DNA from: a virus | Virus record (IMG/VR): IMGVR_UViG_3300042938_001824 | Coordinates: 1 to 39,517 of that record | DNA: 39,517 bases | Reading direction: 5' to 3' (one strand) | In this document: positions 14,781 through 23,004 of the stretch, piece after piece | Numbering within the stretch: the first letter of the stretch is position 1 | Layout of the letters: every line of letters starts with the position of its first letter | Notes under the pieces: model-generated | The model's input: the letters and a program-made list of their open reading frames with translations, nothing else | What the model was told of the DNA's origin: nothing | Databases searched by the model: none | Program-made: the position numbers and the translations under genes

Positions 14781-15914
14781 CTACGGCTCGTATCCACAAC
14801 TAACAGAGTTGGACTCCACAAGGCCATCGTAGGTTCCACCACTGCCATCAGCGTATGTGTAGAACATGTCATAACCAGAGCAGTAGCTACTTAGCACAGT
14901 GCCTGCTCCTGGTGGTGGCGGCGGTGGTGGTGTATAGCCGCAGTCAAGAGAGTTGGACTCCACAAAGACCGGAGCTGAGCCACCCGATCCATCCGCAACG
15001 GTGTTGTATTTGTCGGTGCCGTCGCAAGTGAACCCAAGGACGGTGCCTGCTCCTGGTGGTGGCGGCGGCGGTGTGTAGCCGCAGTCAAGAGAGTTGGACT
15101 CCACAAAGACCGGAGCTGAGCCACCCGATCCATCTGCAACGGTGTTGTATTTGTCGGTGCCGTCGCAAGTGAAACCAAGGACGGTGCCTGCTTCTGGTGG
15201 CGGCGGCGGCGGCGTGTAGCCGCAATCAAGAGAGTTAGACTCCACAAAGACCGGAGCTGAGCCACCCGAGCCATCCGCAACGGTGTTGTATTTGTCGGTG
15301 CCGTCGCAAGTGAAACCAAGGACGGTGCCTGCTTCTGGTGGCGGTATGTAGCCGCAGTCAAGAGAGTTGGACTCCACAAAAACCGGAGCTGAGCCACCCG
15401 ATCCATCCGCAACGGTGTTGTATTTATCGGTGCCGACGCAAGTGAAACCAAGGACGGTGCCTGCTTCTGGTGGCGGCGTGTAGCCGCAGTCAAGAGAGTT
15501 GGACTCCACAAAGACCGGAGCTGAGCCACCCGAGCCATCCGCAACGGTGTTGTATTTGTCGGTGCCGACGCAAGTGAAACCAAGGACGGTGCCTGCTGCT
15601 GGTGGCGGTATGTAGCCGCAGTCAAGAGAGTTGGACTCCACAAAAACCGGAGCTGAGCCACCCGATCCATCCGCAACGGTGTTGTATTTGTCCATGCCGA
15701 CGCAAGTGAACCCAAGGACGGTGCCTGCTTCTGGTGGCGGCGGTGGCGGTGTGTAGCCGCAATCAAGAGAGTTGGACTCCACAAAAACCGGAGCTGAGCC
15801 ACCCGATCCATCCGCCACGGTGTTGTATTTATCGGTGCCGTCGCAAGTATACCCAAGGACGGTGCCCAATGGTGGCGGCGCGGCAGCAAACCGATATGGA
15901 TTCAGGAGATTCAT
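14781..15914 (-). CDS. repeat protein with eight 40-47-residue units, fibre-like
   Basis: 377 aa beginning [15 protein letters not shown]. Eight tandem units follow, each of the form [17 protein letters not shown], then [14 protein letters not shown] and LDCGY, with two Cys per unit. Units are separated by proline runs of 3-7 residues. The first seven are nearly identical in both protein and DNA; the eighth is diverged ([19 protein letters not shown]) and probably reflects the ancestral unit. Similar 'DGSGG...NS..CGY' modules occur in phage tail and fibre proteins. The start overlaps the preceding collagen-like gene's stop (ATGA), so the two are probably made together. Confidence 0.7.
   Translation of the reverse strand: MNLLNPYRFAAAPPPLGTVLGYTCDGTDKYNTVADGSGGSAPVFVESNSLDCGYTPPPPPPEAGTVLGFTCVGMDKYNTVADGSGGSAPVFVESNSLDCGYIPPPAAGTVLGFTCVGTDKYNTVADGSGGSAPVFVESNSLDCGYTPPPEAGTVLGFTCVGTDKYNTVADGSGGSAPVFVESNSLDCGYIPPPEAGTVLGFTCDGTDKYNTVADGSGGSAPVFVESNSLDCGYTPPPPPPEAGTVLGFTCDGTDKYNTVADGSGGSAPVFVESNSLDCGYTPPPPPPGAGTVLGFTCDGTDKYNTVADGSGGSAPVFVESNSLDCGYTPPPPPPPGAGTVLSSYCSGYDMFYTYADGSGGTYDGLVESNSVSCGYEP
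14900..15880 (-). repeat. in-frame tandem repeat array (8 units of about 125-145 bp)
   Basis: Units share long identical DNA runs (for example CAGTCAAGAGAGTTGGACTC on the plus strand). They differ mainly in the length of the GGTGGTGGCGG proline-coding spacers. The array lies entirely inside the repeat-protein gene. Confidence 0.9.
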
Positions 15915-17743
15915 GCGCGGGTGCCAATGAGTGTGACTTTGTAGCCTGCGCCCGCTTCGGTGCTGCCGATCTGGTCGATGATAAAAGTCAACACAGCATT
16001 GTCCTCCAGTGTATTATCTGAGAGCGTGCCAGGGACAGCCCCACCGACTGAGGTGGTCTCTGAGATGGCAATCTGCGGACTCACGCTGAAGATAGTCGTG
16101 CCTGCCTCCTGCACGTCGATGATCGCAACAGATCCCGTAGGCGCCGCGACACACTCAATGCGCACACTCGTCACCGTCATCGCATACGGCACACGCCAAG
16201 TGACTTTAGTGCCAGTCGTTGCCGCAGATGTTTCGTCACCTAGCGCAACGGAAAACTCAACGGGCATCCCGACAAATGAGCCGCCTGCGCGGTAGTAGCG
16301 CTCATCAACACGCAGATCCCAAACCGCAGCTTCTTCGGTCGCATCGCTGCACACCCATTCCCGGCCATCCTCATGCACCCATCGTGATCCGACGCGGAAT
16401 CGTAGCGAATCTTTGGCGTCATCGTAAATCGTTGGGGCACTAAAGTTCATCCGCACCTCGCGAACGCCGCCCGCACTTTGGTCGTAATACCACTGCCTCC
16501 CGCCTTCCCAGCGTTGCCGGTAATCAAGGGAACAGACCTGCTCGATGCCGCCTCCAGAGCCCATGCTGCCATAGCTCGGATCTCCAGCGGCGAGGAATGA
16601 GCCGTTGTCAAAGTCAATAGGGATACTGCCGCCGACTCCATCGTTACCTGCTGGGCCTTGCGGACCTTGCGCGCCATCGTTGCCTGCTGGGCCTTGCGCG
16701 CCATCGTTGCCTGCTGGGCCTTGCGGACCTCCATATTCACCCTGCGGGCCTTGCGGACCTTGATCGCCCTGTGGGCCTTGTGGGCCTTGCGGACCTTGCG
16801 CGCCATCGTTGCCTGCTGGGCCGCCGGGGCCTTGCGGACCTTGCGCGCCATCATTGCCAGATGGGCCGCCGGGGCCTTGTGGGCCTTGCGGGCCTTGCGG
16901 GCCTCCATATTCACCCTGCGGGCCTTGCGGGCCATCGTTTCCCTGTGCGCCTTGCGGACCTTGCGGGCCATCGTTGCCTGCTGGGCCGCCGGGACCTTGC
17001 GGACCTTGCGCGCCATCGTTGCCAACTGGGCCGCCGGGGCCTTGTGGGCCTTGTGGGCCTTGTGGGCCTCCATATTCACCCTGCGGCCCTTGCGGTCCTT
17101 GATCGCCCTTTGGGCCCTGCGAGCCATCGTTGCCTGCTGGGCCTTGTGGGCCTTGTGTGCCTCCACCTACGCCAGCACCATCAAGCCCAAGATTTTCCAC
17201 CGCCTGCTCTTGCTGCTCCGTGGTCAGTGTCTGTGGGCCGTCGTAGCGCACAAATCGTGCATCACACTCCGGCAGGCTGGTGGCGGGTTCGGCGTTCTCG
17301 GTCGGGTTACCTTCACTGTCTCCTGTGCTCACTTTTCGTAGCAACGTCAGTTGCAAGTCGTCACTCGCCTCCCAATCGGTCGCTCCAGGGATCTTCCACA
17401 AAATCTCTCCAAAGACCGCCAGACTCTGTTTGAGCGGGTGCTCGGCCAGTAGGTCCACCACGGCCACGGTGTTAAAACTCAGTCTGCCCGTGTAGAATCC
17501 TTGAGCCACACTTGCCGGCACACTCAACTCCGTCATCTCTGCTAGCAGCGTGCCACCCTTGGCATCACGCACCACCAGTTTAATCTCCGTGCCAGCGGGC
17601 ATCCCATACGCTTCCCCCACTTCAATCCAGCGAATCTCGACACGCTCTCCAGTCAGCGCTTTGACTTGCTGCTGGTAACCACCCGCCCTGGCTGGCAGCT
17701 CTGCACTCACTGTCCCATCCATTAAGTTAATAAAACAACGCAT
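15911..17743 (-). CDS. collagen-like tail fibre or appendage protein
   Basis: 610 aa. Residues 1-135 form an N-terminal beta domain ([36 protein letters not shown]) like the upper-baseplate/fibre-attachment domains of phage proteins. Residues 170-187 carry [15 protein letters not shown], a motif common in tail-fibre necks. Residues about 196-371 are collagen-like Gly-Pro-Gln / Gly-Asn-Asp triplets, expected to form a trimeric triple helix. The rest is a globular C-terminus ending in a beta domain with [10 protein letters not shown]. It probably binds the host or decorates the virion. The large GC-rich repeats create long meaningless plus-strand ORFs. Confidence 0.8.
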   Translation of the reverse strand: MRCFINLMDGTVSAELPARAGGYQQQVKALTGERVEIRWIEVGEAYGMPAGTEIKLVVRDAKGGTLLAEMTELSVPASVAQGFYTGRLSFNTVAVVDLLAEHPLKQSLAVFGEILWKIPGATDWEASDDLQLTLLRKVSTGDSEGNPTENAEPATSLPECDARFVRYDGPQTLTTEQQEQAVENLGLDGAGVGGGTQGPQGPAGNDGSQGPKGDQGPQGPQGEYGGPQGPQGPQGPGGPVGNDGAQGPQGPGGPAGNDGPQGPQGAQGNDGPQGPQGEYGGPQGPQGPQGPGGPSGNDGAQGPQGPGGPAGNDGAQGPQGPQGPQGDQGPQGPQGEYGGPQGPAGNDGAQGPAGNDGAQGPQGPAGNDGVGGSIPIDFDNGSFLAAGDPSYGSMGSGGGIEQVCSLDYRQRWEGGRQWYYDQSAGGVREVRMNFSAPTIYDDAKDSLRFRVGSRWVHEDGREWVCSDATEEAAVWDLRVDERYYRAGGSFVGMPVEFSVALGDETSAATTGTKVTWRVPYAMTVTSVRIECVAAPTGSVAIIDVQEAGTTIFSVSPQIAISETTSVGGAVPGTLSDNTLEDNAVLTFIIDQIGSTEAGAGYKVTLIGTRA

Positions 17744-17764
17744 ACCTTAATCCTCTGCGTCAAC
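17744..17764 (-). promoter_or_regulatory. pre-start motif of the collagen-like gene
   Basis: Minus-strand reading is GTTGACGCAGAGGATTAAGGT then ATG, 15 nt from TTGAC to the start. It lies within a few nucleotides of the capsid terminator's T-run. A sigma-70 promoter using TTGAC as the -35 box would put the start site inside the gene, so an RNA-level role is more likely. Confidence 0.5.
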
Positions 17765-17768
17765 CCAC

Positions 17769-17799
17769 AAAAAAGCGCCGCCAGTTTCCCGGCGGCGCT
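17769..17799 (-). terminator. rho-independent terminator after the major capsid gene
   Basis: 9-bp perfect stem AGCGCCGCC / GGCGGCGCT with an 8-nt loop, followed on the minus strand by a run of T. It is 24 bp after the capsid stop codon. Confidence 0.9.
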
Positions 17800-17823
17800 G
17801 CTGAATAATCCTTCGCTTGGCGA

Positions 17824-18795
17824 TTAAGCCCACTGCGTCGTGATGCAGTAACCCTCGTTCACATCGGTGATCTTCTCAGTGCTGTTCTGGCGCACGCGCA
17901 TGATGTCGCTGCGGTTCGTTTCATCGCGGTAGGACTCCGCGACATACAACCCGCTGGCATCTTCGGTCCAAACGACCGTGCGGCCAATGCCGCCTTCGCT
18001 GAACTCGCCGCTTTTCAGGTTGGCCAGCACGATGGTGCTGGTGCCCCAAATCGCGCCAAGGGAGAGCGTTGCGCCCTTCTTAGCCGTGTTGCGACTGCGG
18101 GTGCCGATGAGCAGTTCCTTGACCTCAAGGGCTTCCGCCAGTTCACCCAGCGTGAGACGCTTGTTGCCGACGTTGGCATGGTTGCCGAACACATAGGACA
18201 GCAGCTTGGCCGAGCGGCGCAGGCGGTCAAACACCACGTTGCTCATGATCAGGCTCATGTCTTCCTGATTCACGCCACGGGCGGTCAGGTATTGCTTGGC
18301 TTCCTGGATGTCGCGAGCCAGGTCAATGGTCGCCAGATTGGCTTCCGTGTAGGCCACGACGCTGTTGGCGGCTTGGAACCCGCTGTTGGCGGCGATCATC
18401 ACCTTCGTCGCCACGCGCTGCTCATAGGCCAGCGCGGTGTTGCGGCGGAGCTTTTGAGCGGCGGAAACTTCCATGTCGAAGAACTTCTTGACCTTGCGGG
18501 CGTCGGTTTCATCGACGGCTTCTTCAAGGCCACGGTCTTCGCAATCGAAGGTGTCCCATTCGTAGCTGCGATTGATGCGCTTGTAGCCGGAGCCTGGAGC
18601 GCGTTTGGTGTCGGTGTCAGCGTCCAGAAGGCCGCCGTTGCCGATGTTGTAGCGCGGGTAGCGCCCAGTGGGTTCGTCGCTGGAGTAAACCCCCAGGACC
18701 TTGTCGCCGATCAGGCCTTTGTCTGCTTCGCGGGCCTGTTCAAGCAGGACGCGGATGTCAGAACGGGAGACGGCTGCTGTGTTTGCGTATGCCAT
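17824..18795 (-). CDS. major capsid protein
   Basis: 323 aa. It starts AYANTAAVSRSDIRVLLEQA and contains an extended segment with RYPRYNIGNGGLLDADTDTK, a long helix around DIQEAKQYLTARGVNQEDMS and 'SNVVFDRLRRSAKLLSYVFG'. The C-terminal part has VELLIGT-like and AIWGTSTIVLANL strands typical of HK97-fold capsid P- and A-domains. Gene order (portal, protease/scaffold, decoration, then this) matches the lambda-like plan, and a strong terminator follows, as expected for the most abundant protein. I infer the HK97 fold; I did not confirm it. The leader (TCGAAAGAATCTAAAATT before ATG) has no Shine-Dalgarno sequence. Confidence 0.85.
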   Translation of the reverse strand: MAYANTAAVSRSDIRVLLEQAREADKGLIGDKVLGVYSSDEPTGRYPRYNIGNGGLLDADTDTKRAPGSGYKRINRSYEWDTFDCEDRGLEEAVDETDARKVKKFFDMEVSAAQKLRRNTALAYEQRVATKVMIAANSGFQAANSVVAYTEANLATIDLARDIQEAKQYLTARGVNQEDMSLIMSNVVFDRLRRSAKLLSYVFGNHANVGNKRLTLGELAEALEVKELLIGTRSRNTAKKGATLSLGAIWGTSTIVLANLKSGEFSEGGIGRTVVWTEDASGLYVAESYRDETNRSDIMRVRQNSTEKITDVNEGYCITTQWA

Positions 18796-18843
18796 AATTT
18801 TAGATTCTTTCGAGTGTTTGCAGTTGCAGTTTCAGTTTCCCGA

Positions 18844-19563
18844 TCAGTTGAAGACGACGCGGATGATGGTGCCGTCAGTGGTGCTCGCTTCGAGCGCCTG
18901 ACCGATCTTCGGCAACAGGAGATTAAGAGTGGCCGTGACGGCGATGTTGCTGCCACCACCGGATTCCACGGCGATGGAGAGACGCACATAACGACGGGCC
19001 GTTGGGGCCAGCGCAATGTTTGTGGTCAGCGCTGCAGAGCCTTGGCTCGTGGCAACGCCGGTGCGGGTGATGGCTGGCACACCCGCCATCGTGGCAAAAG
19101 TGATGTCATCGGCACTGTCCTGCACCGTGAAGGTCGCAACCTTGGTGTCCACCAAAGATGGCAACGCAGGGATGGCGACTTGAAGCTGAATGCCGTTCAC
19201 CGGATTCACCGAGAGGTCATGGCTGGCAGTCACCGCGGTTGCGGCGGCGGCTGGCATGGCGATAGCGGCAGCCACTGCGGCGTGCTTGTCGATCTTGCCC
19301 AAGGCCGCGCCCTGGATGGCGTCACCTGCGGCGATGGCCGAAGTGCCATTGTGAGTGGCGTAGTGGCTGCCGTTGCTGCGGACATGAACGCCCACCGTGT
19401 TGGCGGACGGCTCACTGCCGTTGAAGTCGGCCTCGCTGCTGCCCATGAACTGCTGGGCAGCTCCGGCATGAACGGCGTTACCTGCCACGTTGGCGATTCG
19501 GCGGCCCATCGTGATTGCCACGCCGGTATCGGCCACCAGACTCAAAACATTGGAATGCTGCAT
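18844..19563 (-). CDS. capsid decoration / auxiliary head protein
   Basis: 239 aa, Ala- and Thr-rich. The C-terminal half reads LVDTKVATFTVQDSADDITFA, then TARRYVRLSIAVESGGGS and TATLNLLLP. This 'D..T.TVQDS.D...F...RYVR..V' layout resembles capsid auxiliary proteins of the Bbp16 type. It occupies the gpD slot between protease/scaffold and capsid. I infer an outer-surface stabilising role. Its N-terminal about 90 residues look like a separate Gly/Ser/Asn-rich domain. Confidence 0.65.
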   Translation of the reverse strand: MQHSNVLSLVADTGVAITMGRRIANVAGNAVHAGAAQQFMGSSEADFNGSEPSANTVGVHVRSNGSHYATHNGTSAIAAGDAIQGAALGKIDKHAAVAAAIAMPAAAATAVTASHDLSVNPVNGIQLQVAIPALPSLVDTKVATFTVQDSADDITFATMAGVPAITRTGVATSQGSAALTTNIALAPTARRYVRLSIAVESGGGSNIAVTATLNLLLPKIGQALEASTTDGTIIRVVFN

Positions 19564-19599
19564 ATATGTGTGTTTTTTGTGAAAGTTTGTGTCTCTGGA

Positions 19600-20946
19600 T
19601 TACAGGTTCGTGACGCCCTTGCCCTTCTGGTGCGCGGTGTAGTCACCAGGGTAGGTGCCGATGGCAAACTTCATGGCCTCAGCCTTGGCTGAGAACTCCG
19701 AAAGCGTCGGTTGGCTCTTGCGGATCTCGGTGAACTTGGTCGCCACACGCTTCTCAAAAGCGGTGCCTTCGACTTCGCTGCCCGATTCATCGAACATGAT
19801 CTGCTCTCCACGGCTGGACAGTGCCACTGGCGCGCCAGCCTGATACTCAGATACCAACTCACGCAGCGCCTCATTCTCAGCGGCCACGGCTTCAAAGCGC
19901 GTGATCAACTCAGCCTGCTTGGCTTCGATCTGGCTGAACATCGTTTGTTCGGCAGCGCGTTTCTTGGCCTGCTTCTCACCGGCCAGCTTGGATTCAAGCA
20001 TGTTGATGCGATTCTCAAAGTAGGTGATCGGATCGCGGCGGCTCAGCTCAGCTTCGGCAGCTTCAGCAGCTTCGCCTTCGCCTTCGCCTTCGCCTTCGCC
20101 TTCGCCTTCACCTTCGCCTTCGCCCGCCTCTTCGGCCAGCACCAGACCGCCCTCGCCGTCTTCGACCAGCGTGCCGTTGTCGATCAGTTGCTGAATCTCA
20201 GCATCAGAAAGTTCGGATTCAGCGCCTTCTTCTTCTTCACCGCCAGCTTCCATCGCGTCGATACGCTCGTTGATGCCGGAAATTGCTTTCATGAGGTCCG
20301 CCATCGTTGGTTCGGCGGCTGTCTGTTGGGATTGTTCGAGGGTTTTAGCCATGCCCTTCTCGGCGCTGTCAACACCCAAGGCATTACCTTCGGCAAACAT
20401 GCCGCCTGGATTCGCCGCTGGACTCGCCACCAGATCGGTGCTCACCAGCTCGGTGCAGCGGGCATGGCGCGTGGCTCCCGCCTTCAACGGCACCTTGCGA
20501 CCGCCTGCTGCCAGCGTGTAGTATTCCTTGGTCTTCTCATCCTGAAAAATGGTCTCGCCATCCGCCGTTTCGGGCTCGCCGCGAAACGCCACACTCAGGC
20601 CAATGCTCGATGGCATCCGCTCGGCCATCTCCAGCAAATGTTCGGTGGTGGCATAGGTCCGCAGCAAGTGCCAGTCACCCCGCACCTTGTCGCCATCCAT
20701 GCGGAAGTTGGTCAGGAATCCATTCACGGCATCGACGCCGCTGCCGTGATTCGTCTTCACCGGCACCTGGCCCATCTTCTTGGCGCAGAGAAAAATCTGT
20801 TTCAGCGTCTTCGCATCCACCTCCAGCCCATGACCTTTGGCGGTCAGGCTGCCAGTGATCATGCTCACGCCGGTGATGACGGCATTGTCGGAATCAACGG
20901 CACCATCGGCACCGAACGTCGAGAAAGTATAAAGGGGTTTGCTCAT
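19600..20946 (-). CDS. prohead protease fused to scaffold
   Basis: 448 aa. Residues 1-185 look like a herpesvirus-assemblin-like prohead protease: candidate His in KTNHGSG (H67), candidate Ser in SSIGLSV (S113/114/118) and the third element near ELVSTDLVASPAAN (D171). Residues about 190-300 hold an acidic low-complexity run of Gly-Glu dipeptides. About 300-400 is a helical, coiled-coil scaffold (RINMLESKLAGEKQAKKRAA). The C-terminus has LSEFSAKAEAMKFAIGTYPG. The fused protease plus scaffold is like lambda gpC/Nu3 in concept. It would process the head proteins and itself. Confidence 0.8.
   Translation of the reverse strand: MSKPLYTFSTFGADGAVDSDNAVITGVSMITGSLTAKGHGLEVDAKTLKQIFLCAKKMGQVPVKTNHGSGVDAVNGFLTNFRMDGDKVRGDWHLLRTYATTEHLLEMAERMPSSIGLSVAFRGEPETADGETIFQDEKTKEYYTLAAGGRKVPLKAGATRHARCTELVSTDLVASPAANPGGMFAEGNALGVDSAEKGMAKTLEQSQQTAAEPTMADLMKAISGINERIDAMEAGGEEEEGAESELSDAEIQQLIDNGTLVEDGEGGLVLAEEAGEGEGEGEGEGEGEGEGEAAEAAEAELSRRDPITYFENRINMLESKLAGEKQAKKRAAEQTMFSQIEAKQAELITRFEAVAAENEALRELVSEYQAGAPVALSSRGEQIMFDESGSEVEGTAFEKRVATKFTEIRKSQPTLSEFSAKAEAMKFAIGTYPGDYTAHQKGKGVTNL
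20071..20124 (-). repeat. hexanucleotide repeat encoding Gly-Glu
   Basis: On the plus strand this is repeated ttcgcc, read on the minus strand as GGCGAA encoding Gly-Glu dipeptides in the scaffold linker of the protease fusion. Perfect hexamers here are expected to slip and vary in copy number. Confidence 0.85.
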
Positions 20947-20971
20947 AGCAAACCCCGCCCATTGTCAATTC

Positions 20972-21175
20972 ATGCTCGCCATCCCCAACTTCACCGCTCT
21001 GGAATCCGAACTCATCCTCGCCTTCCTCATCCTCGCCTGGCTCGCCGCCGCCCTCTGGGCCTTAGCTCACCAAACCCGCCGCTCCTGTCATTTGTCATTT
21101 TCCCCTACTCCCCCTGCATCCGCCGCCGCTGCATGTAAGCTCCTGCCCCCGGCTTCTCCGACGGAGATTTCATGA
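20972..21175 (+). CDS. possible small antisense membrane protein
   Basis: 67-aa plus-strand ORF in the unusually long 158-bp gap of the minus-strand operon, extending about 70 bp antisense into the next gene. Residues 8-30 (ALESELILAFLILAWLAAALW) would make one good membrane helix with acidic residues at its N side and Arg-Arg after it. The rest is Ser/Pro/Ala-rich low complexity. It is the only plus-strand candidate inside the late operon. No ribosome binding site is visible, and a real protein is not established. Confidence 0.3.
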   Translation: MLAIPNFTALESELILAFLILAWLAAALWALAHQTRRSCHLSFSPTPPASAAAACKLLPPASPTEIS

Positions 21176-22130
21176 ATCCCTGGCCACGCCCGCCACTGTT
21201 CTTCGACACCACCGCCCCCCGCAGCTTGTGCAGACCACCGCCCGCTGCCTTGAGCCCTTGGCTCACCAGTTTGCGCCCACCGCGCGTGCCAACCAGCATC
21301 CCCGCTCCAGCCAGTGCCGCCGCACCCGCACCTGCCACCAGCGCCTTCTTCCCGTAAGCCTGCCGCATCGTCACCGGATCTGCCCCACCCGTCGCCGCCC
21401 CAACAAACTGCCCGTCATTGTCACGCGAACGGTCGGAGAACTCGGAGAACCCGGTTCCCTTGAGTTGCTTATCCAACTGCGCACGCTCCTTACCCTTCAA
21501 CCGCTCCAAGCCCCAACCGATATGAGGTGTTTTAGAGGGTGAAGATTTGTGCCATTCCTTCTCCGCCTTTTTCGTGGAACGAATGTCGCGGATCGTGTTC
21601 GCCACATGGCGTGAACTCGGAATTGGATGGCTCCCTGGGGTATTTCCCTTCCATGTTGATTGTTGCCGTTGCGGAATCCGATAATGTTTCAGCAAATCGG
21701 CAGGCGGCTTCCCACCGTGAACCAGCTTCAATGCCTGATCCCCACGCGCCAACTCCGTCAGCGCCCCATCCAACCGCTCCAGCATCACGGCTTTCGCCGC
21801 GCCTGGCTTGCTTTCCTTGGCTTTGGCTTTCGCCCCGGCCTGCGGATCGAAACTGCGGATCTCCACATCCATGCCATACTTGGTTTTGCCGTCCCGATTG
21901 CTCATGTTGCGGCCGGTGATCTTGTATTCGACCAGCGCCGTGCCTGTCTCCGGCACCCCCATCACATCATCCTTCACCCGATTCACATACAGATTCGGAT
22001 ACTGCACCTTCGGCGTCTTTGAGTCGCCGAGCGATGATGGCATACAGCCGTAGCTATCGTCATAGGTGAAGCCCAGATCGAGCTTGTCGAACTGCGTCAG
22101 CAGCCGGGAGAGTTGAGTGAGGGAAGTCAT
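21105..22130 (-). CDS. virion protein, function unknown
   Basis: 341 aa. The N-terminal region has an extended, charged stretch with YPNLYVNRVKDDVMGVP and EYKITGRNMSNRDGKTKYGM, which looks like a small structured domain found in phage head proteins. Later comes GTGFSEFSDRSRDNDGQFVG, whose 'F.DR.RD..G.F' form recurs in phage proteins. A short hydrophobic Ala/Gly helix (VAGAGAAALAGAGMLVGTRG) follows, then a very basic C-terminus. It belongs to a trio of basic/hydrophobic proteins between portal and protease and is probably packaged or injected. The 38-bp leader is made of GATGAAG-type heptamers. Confidence 0.6.
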   Translation of the reverse strand: MTSLTQLSRLLTQFDKLDLGFTYDDSYGCMPSSLGDSKTPKVQYPNLYVNRVKDDVMGVPETGTALVEYKITGRNMSNRDGKTKYGMDVEIRSFDPQAGAKAKAKESKPGAAKAVMLERLDGALTELARGDQALKLVHGGKPPADLLKHYRIPQRQQSTWKGNTPGSHPIPSSRHVANTIRDIRSTKKAEKEWHKSSPSKTPHIGWGLERLKGKERAQLDKQLKGTGFSEFSDRSRDNDGQFVGAATGGADPVTMRQAYGKKALVAGAGAAALAGAGMLVGTRGGRKLVSQGLKAAGGGLHKLRGAVVSKNSGGRGQGFMKSPSEKPGAGAYMQRRRMQGE

Positions 22131-22168
22131 GTCAGGAAGGATGAAGGATGAAGGATGAAGGATGAAGG
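22131..22168 (-). repeat. heptanucleotide repeat leader
   Basis: On the minus strand this is about four copies of CTTCATC ending 7 nt before the ATG at 22130, with no Shine-Dalgarno sequence. The same heptamer leads many plus-strand genes on the right, in the same orientation relative to the gene. Confidence 0.7.
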
Positions 22169-22936
22169 TTACCAGTCCGTTGGCTGGATGCCGCGTGCTG
22201 GCCCTGCCTTATTTGATTTGCTCCAACGCATCATCGCACTATCCGCCTTGCTTTTACGCTTCGGCACAAGTGCGTTGTTTTTTTTCATCAAGACGTCTGC
22301 CTCAGACATGTTGCCAGCCCGTGCGGACTTGAGCATTTTGCGCGAGATTGACTTCATGACACGGTCTGTCTTCTGATAGCCCAACTCCACCAGCGCCCCA
22401 TCCAACTGCGCTTCGAGTTCGACCAGACGTTCAGCACTGGAGAAACGCACGCCTTTGAGAGCGGCCATCGCGGCCTTGCCAATTCCCAGCTTCGGTTTCT
22501 TCCAGCCCATGCCCGCCGATCCCGCCATGCCCGCTTGCGTGGCCGACTTCAAATTCTGTCCATACGCCCCGACACGCGCCGCTGCCGGTGCCGCTGCGGC
22601 CTTGACTTTGTCCACCATCGGACCTGCCACTGCCCTGAACTTGTCCGCACGCTCGACGCCCGCCACCTTATTCAGCGCCTGATTGCCCACGGCTTTGTAG
22701 GCGTCACGCGCCCGCACCGGACCAGCCTCACTGGCACGGTTCATGATGCTCTGATGCCCGTAAAGACCAGCCGCCCCCACCAGTCCCGCGCCTGCCACTT
22801 TTTTGAGACGGCTGTTGCGCTTCTCACGCTGCTGCGCCTGCCACGGATATTCACCACTGGCATTCGCCGCCAGTGAAAATTGATTGAGTGCCCCATTGAG
22901 CTGGGAGGAAAGTTGGATCAGCTGCTGTGTGTTCAT
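22169..22936 (-). CDS. basic virion protein with Ala/Gly hydrophobic segment
   Basis: 255 aa from ATG 22936 (MNTQQLIQLSSQLNGALNQFSLAAN). A longer ORF begins at 22993, but its added N-terminus would read through heptamer-like sequence and is unlikely. The mature part is strongly basic, with VAGAGLVGAAGLYGHQ near residue 60. This resembles the GAGYGGH segments of the 1204-aa protein next door. The short motif LNQFSLA near the start also fits the 'L..F' motif shared by that protein family. Probably an internal head or injected protein. Confidence 0.6.
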   Translation of the reverse strand: MNTQQLIQLSSQLNGALNQFSLAANASGEYPWQAQQREKRNSRLKKVAGAGLVGAAGLYGHQSIMNRASEAGPVRARDAYKAVGNQALNKVAGVERADKFRAVAGPMVDKVKAAAAPAAARVGAYGQNLKSATQAGMAGSAGMGWKKPKLGIGKAAMAALKGVRFSSAERLVELEAQLDGALVELGYQKTDRVMKSISRKMLKSARAGNMSEADVLMKKNNALVPKRKSKADSAMMRWSKSNKAGPARGIQPTDW

Positions 22937-22978
22937 AGAAAAAGTGTGTCCGTCAGTTTGGTTCAAGTTGTCAATCGG

Positions 22979-23003
22979 CTCGTCATTCGTCATTCGTCAT
23001 TCC
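22979..23003. repeat. CGTCATT heptamer repeat
   Basis: Three perfect CGTCATT copies between the stop of the 1204-aa gene and the next gene's leader. The same heptamer recurs at 30561-30578, 30847-30862 and 33766-33780. Confidence 0.75.
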
Positions 23004-23004
23004 C

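Noticed and set aside
14900-15880. Regular repeats that could be mistaken for a CRISPR array
   Set aside because: The repeats are in-frame in a protein-coding gene, repeat units are 120-145 bp with only short variable proline spacers, and no cas genes are seen.
16658-17433. Long plus-strand ORFs opposite the collagen-like gene
   Set aside because: They mirror the GC-rich Gly-Pro-Gln triplets and are composed almost wholly of Leu/Ala/Arg/Gly low complexity; the minus-strand frame has recognisable domain structure.
18178-19692. 504-codon plus-strand ORF
   Set aside because: Antisense to capsid and decoration genes with no family-like motif; those minus-strand genes fit gene order and terminator position.
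19711-21138. 475-codon plus-strand ORF
   Set aside because: Shadow of the protease/scaffold gene, with the acidic hexamer repeat read as Phe/Ala repeats.
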